The translations under genes were made by a program, and so were the position numbers. DNA of 64,000 nt, from assembly GCA_910584845.1 (NCBI GenBank), contig CAJUDH010000003.1, positions 124,001 to 188,000 of the forward strand, read 5' to 3'. The notes beneath the pieces were generated by a model. It had not been told where the DNA came from. It did not search any database and saw only the letters and a list, made by a program, of their open reading frames with translations. The DNA comes from an uncultured Lachnospiraceae bacterium. Its GTDB lineage: Bacteria > Bacillota > Clostridia > Lachnospirales > Lachnospiraceae. Within the stretch, counting starts at the first letter, position 1. Each line of letters starts with the position of its first letter. This document shows, in pieces, positions 44,423 to 52,553 of the stretch.

Positions 44423-44453
44423 TTGACATAAAGTTAGGTTTAGGTATTAAAAT
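44423..44453 (+). promoter_or_regulatory. MerR-type promoter with 19-bp spacer
   Basis: TTGACA (44423-44428) and TAAAAT (44448-44453) are 19 bp apart. The overlong spacer is the hallmark of promoters activated by MerR-family DNA distortion. It faces the reductase/DUF362 cluster, and the adjacent MerR gene is the obvious candidate regulator. Confidence 0.65.
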
Positions 44454-44630
44454 AACATGGAATGGAAAAAAAGTCAATGCCGGCAACCGAAAGGGGCAAA
44501 GGAGCAGGCCATTGGGCCTGCCGTCCCGGTCAACCGCGGCGGTTAAGGCAAAGGGCGGAAAATCATTGGGCCTTGGCGGCGATTCCGATAAAGCCATGGC
44601 GCTTGCGGTAAAAAGTAAGGAGGTGAGGCG

Positions 44631-45206
44631 ATGGGCATGGAATACAGGGTCAGCAAAAAGACCGGGGACCGCATCAGCGTAATCGGCCTAGGCGCCAGAC
44701 TGGCAGTCCTACCAGGAAAACGCCGTGCTGGAATACCTGTTGGAGATGAAAGGGCAGGGGGTTGTCCGGCACATCGGGCTTTCCACGCATACGCCCGGAT
44801 TGGCAAATACAGTGCTTGACAGCGGGCTTGTGGAGCAGCTGATGTTTTCCATCAACCCGGCATACGACTATTGCCACGGCGAGTGAGGGGCCTTTTGGGG
44901 TTTTTTGAGGCGCCACCGGAAGAGAAAGGCTATGGGGCCTTGGGCGCCTTTGTGCCCAGGGACGGGTTGGGCAACTGCGTGTATTGCAACCATTGCCGTC
45001 CTTGCCCTATGGGTCTGAATGTGGGGTTGATCAACAAATATTATGATTTGGCGGTGGCAGGCGATACCATGGCGGCGGACCATTACAGGAAGCTGGAAAA
45101 ACATGCGTCGGACTGCACCCGGTGCGGCCATTGCGACCGCAGGTGCCCGTTTCAAGGGGGCCAGTCCGAAAAAATGGGAAAGATCGCAAAGTATTTTGGA
45201 CGGTAG
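44631..45206 (+). pseudogene. 4Fe-4S aldo-keto reductase, broken by two internal deletions
   Basis: A good start (AAGGAGGTGAGGCG-ATG) gives SKKTGDRISVIGLG, the N-terminus of an aldo-keto reductase. The next readable part is in another frame (DWQSYQENAVLEYLLEMKG, HIGLSTHTPGLANTVLDSGL, SINPAYDYCHGE). The last part returns to the first frame (RGLLGFFEAPPEEKG) and includes two ferredoxin-type clusters, CVYCNHCRPCP and CTRCGHCDRRCPF. Roughly 100 residues are missing at each junction. The remainder is well conserved, so the decay is recent. Confidence 0.85.
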
Positions 45207-45304
45207 GAGGATGGGCGCTATATTGAAAACCGATAAAAGGGTATCCGGCGGATGGAAGAATGGAGTTTGGGAAGGCGCCTATGAATCAGAAGGAGGGAAC
45301 AAAA

Positions 45305-46312
45305 ATGTCAGAGAAAAAAGCAGTCCCCGGGACAGGAGGGGAACATTATATCCCCTATCAAGAACGTTCCGGCGGGGAGTCCGTCGTGTTTTTTACCCGC
45401 GATTTGTCTGCGGAAGGGTTAGTGAAGATTTTTGGGTGCATCCAGGAAGCGCTGGAAGGCAAAATAGCCATTAAGCTCCACACCGGTGAGAAAAACGGCC
45501 CCAATATTATTCCGCGGGGATGGGTGAAGGCCCTTATGGAACAGAAATTGCCAAAAGGGGTTATTATTGAGACGAATTCTTATTATGAAGGGGACCGGGA
45601 TTGTACGGCGAAGCACAGGGAGACTTTGCAGGTCAACGGCTGGACCTTTGCCCCCGTGGACATTATGGACGAGGACGGGGCGGTATTTTTGCCGATAGAA
45701 GGGGGAAAATGGTTTACCCGGATGTCCGTGGGCAAGACCCTGACGGAATACGATTCCCTCCTTGCCCTCACCCATTTTAAGGGCCACACCAAAGGGGGGT
45801 TTGGGGGCTCCAATAAAAATATCGGCATTGGCTGTGCGGACGGGAAAGTGGGGAAGGCCATGATCCATACCACCCCGGGGCAAAATGACCAGTGGGATAT
45901 CAGCGACGAAGAATTTATGGAGCGCATGACCGAATCCACCAAGGCTGTGGCAGACTATTTTGGCAAAAAAACCGCTTATATTAACGTAATGCGCAACATG
46001 TCGGTTTCCTGCGACTGCGAAGGGGTTTTGGCAGAGCCGGTAGTGACCCCCAATGTGGGGATCTGCGCCTCTTTGGATATCCTGGCCCTGGACCAGGCTT
46101 GTGTGGACATTATCTATGCCATGTCCGAGGAAGAGCGCCATGCCCTTGTGGAGCGGATGGAATCCCGCCATGGCCTGCGCCAGCTTTCCTATATGAAAGA
46201 ATTGGGCATGGGCAATGACCGCTATACGTTGGTGGATATTGACCACGGCGGCCGGGAAACTGCGTTGGCGGATGTGGTCAAAGGCCTGGTACCTTTTGGG
46301 CAAGAAGCCTAA
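45305..46312 (+). CDS. DUF362-domain protein
   Basis: 335 residues from the ATG at 45305 (AAGGAGGGAAC upstream). DUF362 features: IAIKLHTGEKNGPNIIPRGW near the N-terminus, TNSYYEGDRD, and LLALTHFKGHTKGGFGGSNKNIG with a conserved His/Lys/Gly stretch. Many family members carry a 4Fe-4S ferredoxin segment, but no CxxCxxC cluster is seen here. The family is uncharacterised biochemically. It lies between two aldo-keto reductase genes (one broken), suggesting a shared redox pathway. Confidence 0.85.
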   Translation: MSEKKAVPGTGGEHYIPYQERSGGESVVFFTRDLSAEGLVKIFGCIQEALEGKIAIKLHTGEKNGPNIIPRGWVKALMEQKLPKGVIIETNSYYEGDRDCTAKHRETLQVNGWTFAPVDIMDEDGAVFLPIEGGKWFTRMSVGKTLTEYDSLLALTHFKGHTKGGFGGSNKNIGIGCADGKVGKAMIHTTPGQNDQWDISDEEFMERMTESTKAVADYFGKKTAYINVMRNMSVSCDCEGVLAEPVVTPNVGICASLDILALDQACVDIIYAMSEEERHALVERMESRHGLRQLSYMKELGMGNDRYTLVDIDHGGRETALADVVKGLVPFGQEA

Positions 46313-46352
46313 AAACTTCCGGGGCACATGAGAGGGGATTGGAGGAAAAACG

Positions 46353-47486
46353 ATGATATATAAAAAGTTTCAGGATTTGGAATTGTCCGCCTTGGGGATG
46401 GGGGCCATGCGCTTGCCGGTTATTGACGGCAATGACGGGCACATTGACGAAGAGGCGGCCAAAGAAATGGTGGCTTATGCCATGGAAAAAGGCATCAACT
46501 ATTATGATACGGCATGGGGCTACCATGAGGGGCAGTCCGAAATCGTCATGGGGAAGCTTTTAAAGGCATATGGCCGGAACCGCTTTTACCTGGCCACAAA
46601 GTTCCCGGGCTATGATTTGTCCAATATGGATAAGGTTTCGTCCATCTTTGAAGGGCAGTTAAAGAAATGCCAGGTAGATTATTTCGACTTTTATCTGTTC
46701 CACAACGTATGTGAGATGAACATTGACGCCTATTTAGATGAAAAATATGGGATTTACCCTTATTTGACGGGACAGAAAAAGGCAGGGAGGATCCGCCATC
46801 TGGGATTTTCCGCCCACGGAAGCTATGATGTGATGAAGCGGTTTTTGGAGGCCTACGGCAAGGACATGGAATTTTGCCAAATTCAGCTGAACTATTTGGA
46901 CTGGTCATTCCAGGATGCCAAATCCAAGGTGGACCTGTTAAAAGAATACGGTATACCGGTATGGGTTATGGAGCCTCTTCGGGGCGGCCGTTTGGCATCC
47001 CTCCCGAAAGAGGAAGAAGCTTCCCTTTTGGCCATGCGTCCGGAAGAAAAAGTCCCGGCCTGGGCTTTCCGGTTCCTGCAGGCGATCCCGGAGGTGACGG
47101 TCATCCTTTCGGGCATGTCCGATTTCCGGCAATTAAAAGAAAATATAGGCACCTTTGAGGAAGACCGGCCGTTGAAGGGGGAAGAGTGGGAGGCGCTTTT
47201 GGGGATCGCGGGAAAAATGCTGCAGAAAAAGACCCTCCCCTGCACTGCCTGCCGGTACTGTACCGCCCACTGCCCCAAAGGCCTTGATATCCCGTCCCTG
47301 CTCGCCTTGTATAATGAACATTGTTTTACGGAAGGGGGATTTATCGCGCCCATGGTTATGGCCACGCTGCCGGAAGAAAAACGGCCTTCCTCCTGTATCG
47401 GATGCAGAAGCTGTGAGGCAGTATGCCCCCAGCAGATCAAGGTTTCCGAGGCTATGAAAGATTTCTCTGAAAAAGTAAACGGATAG
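46353..47486 (+). CDS. Aldo-keto reductase with C-terminal 4Fe-4S ferredoxin domain
   Basis: 377 residues. The barrel carries the AKR catalytic tetrad context (GINYYDTAWGYHEG, Lys in LATKFPG, His in YLFHNVCE). The C-terminal part has two ferredoxin-type cysteine clusters (CTACRYCTAHCPKG near 300 and CIGCRSCEAVCPQQ near 350), implying electron transfer via iron-sulfur centres. GATTGGAGGAAAAACG precedes the ATG. Together with the DUF362 gene it forms a two-gene operon ended by a strong terminator. Confidence 0.9.
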   Translation: MIYKKFQDLELSALGMGAMRLPVIDGNDGHIDEEAAKEMVAYAMEKGINYYDTAWGYHEGQSEIVMGKLLKAYGRNRFYLATKFPGYDLSNMDKVSSIFEGQLKKCQVDYFDFYLFHNVCEMNIDAYLDEKYGIYPYLTGQKKAGRIRHLGFSAHGSYDVMKRFLEAYGKDMEFCQIQLNYLDWSFQDAKSKVDLLKEYGIPVWVMEPLRGGRLASLPKEEEASLLAMRPEEKVPAWAFRFLQAIPEVTVILSGMSDFRQLKENIGTFEEDRPLKGEEWEALLGIAGKMLQKKTLPCTACRYCTAHCPKGLDIPSLLALYNEHCFTEGGFIAPMVMATLPEEKRPSSCIGCRSCEAVCPQQIKVSEAMKDFSEKVNG

Positions 47487-47490
47487 GGGC

Positions 47491-47522
47491 AAAAAAGCCC
47501 GGGCAGCCGCCCGGGCTTTTTT
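47491..47522. terminator. Strong rho-independent terminator
   Basis: AAAAAAGCCCGGGC-AGCC-GCCCGGGCTTTTTT, a perfect 14-bp symmetric stem immediately after the aldo-keto reductase stop codon. Confidence 0.95.
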
Positions 47523-47609
47523 GGATCCACGCCTGCCCCTGTGGGGAAGCCCGCTTGATAATGCTTTAGCTTCATGATAAAATGAAAGCAAAAACAAGGA
47601 GGCAAAATC

Positions 47610-49082
47610 ATGGCTAAGAGAAGGTTCCCGGAAGGCTTTTTATGGGGCGGCGCCACCGCGGCCAATCAGGTGGAAGGCGGATGGGATGAAGGGGGAAAGG
47701 GATGGTCGGTATCCGATTGTGCAAAGGCGCATTTTGACGTCAATGTGCTGGATTATTATGCCCACAACCATATTACCACCGCAGACGTGGAGGAAGCTAT
47801 GGCCCATCCCGAAGACCTGGTCCACTACCCCAAACGCCGCGGCAGCGATTTTTACCATCATTATAAAGAGGACATCCGCCTGTTTGGGCAGATGGGGTTC
47901 CGGGTATACCGTATGTCCATCGCCTGGTCGAGGATTTTTCCCAATGGGGATGATGAAACCCCCAACGAAGAAGGGCTGGCATTTTATGATGCGGTATTTG
48001 ACGAATGCAGGAAATATGGCATAGAGCCGTTGGTGACCATGTCCCATTATGAGCCGCCGTTACGTTTAGCCCTTACATATGGGGGCTGGTATTCCCGCGA
48101 GGCGATCGGCATGTTTACCCGGTTTGTGGAAACCATCTGTACCCGTTATAAGGATAAGGTTAAATACTGGCTGACTTTTAACGAGGTGGATTCCATGATC
48201 CGCCATCCCTATACCACAGGGGGGCTGATTGAAGACCGCTTCCCGGGCAAAAACTTTGAAGAGGTGATTTTCCAGGCCATGCACCACCAGTTTGTCGCTT
48301 CCGCCCTGGCCACCAAAATTTGCCACCAGATTATCCCCGGCTCCCTGGTGGGCTGTATGCTGACCAAACAGACGTATTATCCTTTTACCTGCAAGCCAGA
48401 GGATGTGCTGAAGGCGCAGCAGATGATGCGGAGTACCTATTGCTACAGCGATACCCAGGTGTTTGGGGAATATCCGGCTTATTTGCTGTCCCATTTTAAA
48501 AACAACGGCATCCACATTGTGAAGGAAACCGGGGATGACGAGATTATGAAAGCATATCCCGTTGATTTCGTATCGTTTTCCTACTATATGTCCTCTTGCG
48601 CCGCCCACAGCACCGAAGGGCTGGATTTCACGGAAGGCAACAATATGACGGCCCTGAAAAACCCGTATTTGCTTTCTTCGGATTGGGGCTGGCAGATTGA
48701 CCCCATGGGGTTGCGTATTTCTATGGTAGACCTCTATGACCGTTACCGCAAGCCTCTGTTTATCGTGGAGAACGGCCTGGGGGCCAAAGACGTGTTACAA
48801 GAGGACGGGACCGTGGACGACCAGTACCGTATTGATTATTTTGACGCCCATTTCCGTGCCATGTTAGATGCCATTGAATACGACGGCGTAGCGTGTTTGG
48901 GGTACACCTCCTGGGGGTGCATTGACGTTGTCTCCGAATCTACAAAACAAATGTCCAAGCGTTATGGCTTCATCTACGTGGATTGTGACGATTACGGGAA
49001 AGGGACTTACAAGCGGATCCCGAAAAAATCATTTTATTGGTACCAGAAAGTGATTGAAACCAACGGGGAGTGCCTGTTTTAG
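47610..49082 (+). CDS. Glycoside hydrolase family 1, probable 6-phospho-beta-glucosidase
   Basis: 490 residues with the GH1 barrel. N-terminal signature FLWGGATAANQVEGGW, acid/base Glu in YWLTFNEVDS, nucleophile Glu in LFIVENGLGAKD. The C-terminal SKRYGFIYVDCDD block, with upstream Ser (VVSESTKQM), is the phosphate-binding signature of 6-phospho-beta-glucosidases. AAGGAGG precedes the ATG. No PTS gene is adjacent, so the beta-glucoside must be imported by a distant transporter. Confidence 0.9.
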   Translation: MAKRRFPEGFLWGGATAANQVEGGWDEGGKGWSVSDCAKAHFDVNVLDYYAHNHITTADVEEAMAHPEDLVHYPKRRGSDFYHHYKEDIRLFGQMGFRVYRMSIAWSRIFPNGDDETPNEEGLAFYDAVFDECRKYGIEPLVTMSHYEPPLRLALTYGGWYSREAIGMFTRFVETICTRYKDKVKYWLTFNEVDSMIRHPYTTGGLIEDRFPGKNFEEVIFQAMHHQFVASALATKICHQIIPGSLVGCMLTKQTYYPFTCKPEDVLKAQQMMRSTYCYSDTQVFGEYPAYLLSHFKNNGIHIVKETGDDEIMKAYPVDFVSFSYYMSSCAAHSTEGLDFTEGNNMTALKNPYLLSSDWGWQIDPMGLRISMVDLYDRYRKPLFIVENGLGAKDVLQEDGTVDDQYRIDYFDAHFRAMLDAIEYDGVACLGYTSWGCIDVVSESTKQMSKRYGFIYVDCDDYGKGTYKRIPKKSFYWYQKVIETNGECLF

Positions 49083-49341
49083 AGGCCAGGCACAAAAAGC
49101 CAAAGTTATGGAATTGCCTTTCCCGCCGATATATTTGGATAGATATGGCCGGGGCAGGCACAACTGTACCGAAGGCGCCCCCAAAGGGGGCAAAAGGCCG
49201 GGGGCGCTTATACCTAAAAAGGCTCGCCCGAAAAGGTGCCCGTAAGCCCTGGCCAGGCGGCAGGGCCATAGGCCTAAGCAGCTGGAACCGCAAACAGGCG
49301 TGGGAGAAAAAAGCAGGGCAGAAAGAAGGGCCGGGAAAAGG

Positions 49342-49881
49342 ATGGAAGACAGGGTTCGCCAGGAAAAAATATGGGAGCAAAGGGCTTTTGTGGTTGTGGA
49401 AGAACAGAAACTGGCCGAAGCTATGGAAAAGCAGAAGCTGGCAGAGGCGATGGAGATACAAAAGATTACGGACGCCATGGAACGGCAAAAAATGGCGGGG
49501 GCCATGGAAGGGCACAGGCTAGCCGGCACGGAAAAGGGGCTGGACGGCGAGGGGGGACGTAAGCCCTTCCAGGATGGGGAAGGGCCGGGGCCTGCCCGGG
49601 ACAAGGATGTGCATGAGCCGGACGACGGCAGGGAAGAAGAGGACCGGGACGCCATGGAGGACGAAGTGCAAGCAAGGCTGGAGGTAAAGAGGATCCGGTC
49701 TATGGAGGCCATGGGCACATGGATCATGGGTGCCAGGATGGCCCCGGCCCCGCAAGGGGGAAGCCTGCCGGCTGCCGGGGCCGGGCTGTCCAGGGGCCAT
49801 GTGGCGTATCGCCAGGCAGCGGACGCCAAAGAGGAGCCGGACAGGGAAAACAACGGAAAAACATATTACAGGAGGGCTTAA
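49342..49881 (+). CDS. Charged repeat ORF of unknown function
   Basis: About 179 codons from an ATG at 49342, open 42 nt further 5' to a GTG at 49300. Five 9-residue repeats (EQKLAEAME, KQKLAEAME, IQKITDAME, RQKMAGAME, GHRLAGTEK) form a likely helix. A Gly/Asp/Glu-rich tail with no recognisable domain follows. The stop lies 9 nt before the next gene's start, whose ribosome binding site (AAGGAGG) directly follows this ORF, which suggests a real upstream cistron. There is no strong ribosome binding site of its own. It could also be decayed coding DNA. Confidence 0.4.
   Translation: MEDRVRQEKIWEQRAFVVVEEQKLAEAMEKQKLAEAMEIQKITDAMERQKMAGAMEGHRLAGTEKGLDGEGGRKPFQDGEGPGPARDKDVHEPDDGREEEDRDAMEDEVQARLEVKRIRSMEAMGTWIMGARMAPAPQGGSLPAAGAGLSRGHVAYRQAADAKEEPDRENNGKTYYRRA
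49402..49536 (+). repeat. 27-bp tandem repeats encoding a 9-residue helix motif
   Basis: Five consecutive 27-bp units (starts 49402, 49429, 49456, 49483, 49510) encode variants of xQKLAEAME; the last is more diverged. Confidence 0.75.
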
Positions 49882-49890
49882 GGAGGTAAG

Positions 49891-50574
49891 ATGCCGGGAC
49901 AAAACCAGTTGCACAGACAGCTTTTTGCCATGGAGGACGATGCCTACCGTGAGTTTCACTGCCGTTTGATCCCCGGGGTGGAAAAGGGCAGGGTGATCGG
50001 TATCCGGGTGCCCAAACTAAGGGAGTTTGCCAAAACTTTTGCGAAAAGCCCGGATGCCGGGCAATTCCTGAAATCATTGCCCCATTTTTATTATGAAGAA
50101 GATAACCTCCATATGATGTTGATTTCCATGGAAAAAGATTATGGGAGATGTTTGGAGGAAATGAAACGGTTCCTCCCCTATGTGGATAATTGGTCTACTT
50201 GTGATTTTGCCCCGCCCCGATGTTTTGGGAAACACAAGCAAGAGCTGCTGCCGGAAATCCGAAACTGGATTTCTTCCGGGCAAACCTACGTGGTCCGTTA
50301 TGGGGTGGGGCTTTTGATGCGCCTTTATTTGGATCAGGATTTCAAGCCGGAATATTTAGAGGAAGTGGCGTCGGTCCGGTCGGAAGAATATTACGTGAAT
50401 ATGATGATTGCCTGGTACTTTGCCACGGCTTTGGCAAAACAATGGGAGGCGGCCCTGCCTTATTTGGAAGGGCGCAGGCTGCCTTTATGGGCGCACAGGA
50501 AGGCCATTCAAAAAGCAGTGGAAAGCTACCGGATCCAGGAGGGGCAGAAGGCATACCTGAAGGGGTTAAAATAA
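49891..50574 (+). CDS. AlkD-like DNA alkylation repair protein
   Basis: 227-residue all-helical HEAT-like repeat protein of the DNA alkylation repair (AlkD) family, expected to excise N3- and N7-alkylated purines. Characteristic text: AYREFHCRLIPGVEKGRVIGIRVPKLRE, VDNWSTCDFAPP (conserved Trp and Asp of the active cleft) and YYVNMMIAWYFATAL. AAGGAGG precedes the ATG at 49891. A perfect palindromic terminator follows 8 nt after the stop. Confidence 0.9.
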   Translation: MPGQNQLHRQLFAMEDDAYREFHCRLIPGVEKGRVIGIRVPKLREFAKTFAKSPDAGQFLKSLPHFYYEEDNLHMMLISMEKDYGRCLEEMKRFLPYVDNWSTCDFAPPRCFGKHKQELLPEIRNWISSGQTYVVRYGVGLLMRLYLDQDFKPEYLEEVASVRSEEYYVNMMIAWYFATALAKQWEAALPYLEGRRLPLWAHRKAIQKAVESYRIQEGQKAYLKGLK

Positions 50575-50582
50575 GGGCAAAG

Positions 50583-50611
50583 GGCATATGGAAATTTCCA
50601 TATGCCTTTTT
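50583..50611 (+). terminator. Rho-independent terminator after the AlkD-like gene
   Basis: GGCATATGGAAA-TTTCCATATGCC is a perfect 24-bp palindrome followed by TTTTT. Confidence 0.9.
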
Positions 50612-50622
50612 GCCTATTTTTA

Positions 50623-50651
50623 ATGAAAAAATTTAGGATTTCATGTATAAT
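50623..50651 (+). promoter_or_regulatory. Possible promoter of the kinase-LRR-MoxR operon
   Basis: A perfect TATAAT (50646-50651) has ATGAAA 17 bp upstream as a weak -35. The start codon at 50805 implies a leader of about 145 nt, which holds a short stem (TTTGCAAAAAG...TTTTTTGCA) but no riboswitch I can recognise. Confidence 0.45.
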
Positions 50652-50804
50652 AATATACAAAAGCGGTTTGGAAGGGCCTTTATTTACCATTAAGAAAGGC
50701 TTTTGGAGCGTGCCTGAAAAGGGGAAGGCGCCCCTTTCTAAGGGAAGGGCACATTTGCAAAAAGCTGTTTTTTGCATATTCTGGTATTAAGAGGGGTTAC
50801 AGGT

Positions 50805-52553
50805 ATGAATCAGACAGGGATGGCACCATATGGTTTCTTGTATGCGGCAATTGCCTTGCTTTTATTGTCCTGGCTGGCGTTGTCTGTGTTGACGGTTACG
50901 TTGCGCCTGCGCCTGCGTGACCGGGAAAGCAAGAAGCGGTTCCGTTATGAGCGGATGTTTTTTCAGGATGTGTGCCAATCCGGCCACATTGTTTATATGA
51001 TGCTCCGCCGCAGCGATAAAAAGCTGTTGTACCTTAGCGAAAACGCAGCCGGCGTGTGGGGGATCCCCGCAGGGCAGATCCGGACGGACATTCAGGTACT
51101 GGAAGGGCTTACCACCAACGGGTACCGGCGGGAATTTATGGAAAAGTGGGAGGCCTGGGACGGGGAGGGGACGTTGCTGCAAAATTTTTCCAGGAAGAAG
51201 GCAGACGGGGAAGAGTCCTGGTATGAGCTGACCGTATCCCTCTCAAAAGGCGGCGGCGAGTATTTGTTCCGGTTCCGGGAAAATACATACGAACAGGCGG
51301 AGATGAAACGCCTGCGGGGGGAAGTCCACCAGGCGCAGATGGACGTAAAATATAAAACAGATTTTTTGTCCAACATGTCCCATGAGATCCGTACGCCCAT
51401 GAACGGGATCCTGGGTATGCTCGCATTGAGCCGGATGAGCGCCTCCCGTATGGATGAGGCCTGTAAAAGCTCCAAAGAATATACGGCGATTGTAGAATAT
51501 CTGGATAAGGCAGAAAGCCTGTCCCAGTTCCTTTTAGGGCTGATCAACGATATTTTGGATATGTCCCGGATCGAGAGCGGAAAGCTGGAGCTGGCCCAAG
51601 AGCCTTTTGACTTGTTTGGGTTTGCCGAGAAATTAAGGACTATGTTCCAAAAGACCATTGAAGAAAAAGGGGCGGCCTTTCAAATGGAATTGCTGGACTT
51701 TGACGTGCGTTGGGTGGTTGGAGACGAGCTGCGCTTATCCCAGGTAATTGTGAATTTTTTGTCAAATGCAGTGAAGTTTACCCCGCCCGGGGGGAAGGTT
51801 ACGGTTACTTTCCGCCAGATGAACCGGATGGATGGAAAAGTCCATTTTATGATCCGGGTAAGGGATACGGGGAAAGGCATTACGCCGGAGTTTTTGAAAA
51901 GGATTTTTAAGCCTTTTGAACAGGAGACGGCAACCATTGCCAAAAGTTACGGGGGCAGCGGCCTGGGTATGGCGATTGCAGACAATATGGTAAAGCTGAT
52001 GGACGGGCATATTGTGGTAGACAGCGAGGTGGGCAAGGGCAGTGATTTTAACGTATACCTGGCCTTGCCCATAGACGATACCCATCCTCAGGATGTCCTG
52101 GACGGAGAAGCTGCAGCGGGAAGCGCGGCGGCCGCCAGCCAGGAAGCCGCAGGCGGGCATACCATTGAAGGCATGAGGATTTTGATGGCGGAAGACAACG
52201 AGATTAACGCCGAAATCGCCATAAGCATCCTGGAGGAAATGGGGGCCTGCGTGGAGAGGGCCGCCAACGGGCAGGAGGCCTTGGATATGTTTGCAGGCCA
52301 TGGCCCCGGTTATTATGATACGGTTTTAATGGATATCCAGATGCCGGTAATGAACGGCTGGGAAGCTACGGCGGCTATCCGTGGGCTTGACAGGGAGGAT
52401 GCGGCGGCCATCCCCATCTACGCATTGTCGGCGGACGCCTTTGTAGAAGATAAACGCCGGTCGGTTTCCATCGGCATGAACGGGCATATTTCAAAACCCA
52501 TTGATTTTGACGAGCTGGTAAAAACCATAGGGAGGTCGGGAAGTGAAAGATAA
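50805..52553 (+). CDS. Hybrid sensor histidine kinase with receiver domain
   Basis: 582 residues from the ATG at 50805 (GAGGGG, 8-nt spacing). One N-terminal transmembrane helix (about 7-30), a PAS-like segment (about 50-160), HisKA with phospho-His193 (FLSNMSHEIRTPMNG), HATPase (NFLSNAVKFTPPG, DTGKGI, GGSGLGMAI) and a C-terminal receiver domain with Asp510 (VLMDIQMPVMNGWEA). There is no large extracellular sensor and no DNA-binding output in the window. It is the first gene of the envelope operon; its stop overlaps the LRR-protein start by 11 nt. Confidence 0.92.
   Translation: MNQTGMAPYGFLYAAIALLLLSWLALSVLTVTLRLRLRDRESKKRFRYERMFFQDVCQSGHIVYMMLRRSDKKLLYLSENAAGVWGIPAGQIRTDIQVLEGLTTNGYRREFMEKWEAWDGEGTLLQNFSRKKADGEESWYELTVSLSKGGGEYLFRFRENTYEQAEMKRLRGEVHQAQMDVKYKTDFLSNMSHEIRTPMNGILGMLALSRMSASRMDEACKSSKEYTAIVEYLDKAESLSQFLLGLINDILDMSRIESGKLELAQEPFDLFGFAEKLRTMFQKTIEEKGAAFQMELLDFDVRWVVGDELRLSQVIVNFLSNAVKFTPPGGKVTVTFRQMNRMDGKVHFMIRVRDTGKGITPEFLKRIFKPFEQETATIAKSYGGSGLGMAIADNMVKLMDGHIVVDSEVGKGSDFNVYLALPIDDTHPQDVLDGEAAAGSAAAASQEAAGGHTIEGMRILMAEDNEINAEIAISILEEMGACVERAANGQEALDMFAGHGPGYYDTVLMDIQMPVMNGWEATAAIRGLDREDAAAIPIYALSADAFVEDKRRSVSIGMNGHISKPIDFDELVKTIGRSGSER

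Noticed and set aside
45419..46327. 302-codon minus-strand ORF
   Set aside because: Antisense shadow of the DUF362 gene.
49029..49853. 274-codon minus-strand Ser/Ala/Pro-rich ORF
   Set aside because: It mirrors the charged repeat ORF on the plus strand and starts within the GH1 gene's 3' end; low-complexity composition, no ribosome binding site.
50652..50804. c-di-GMP or other riboswitch in the kinase leader
   Set aside because: No conserved aptamer motif could be recognised; only a short AT-rich stem is present.
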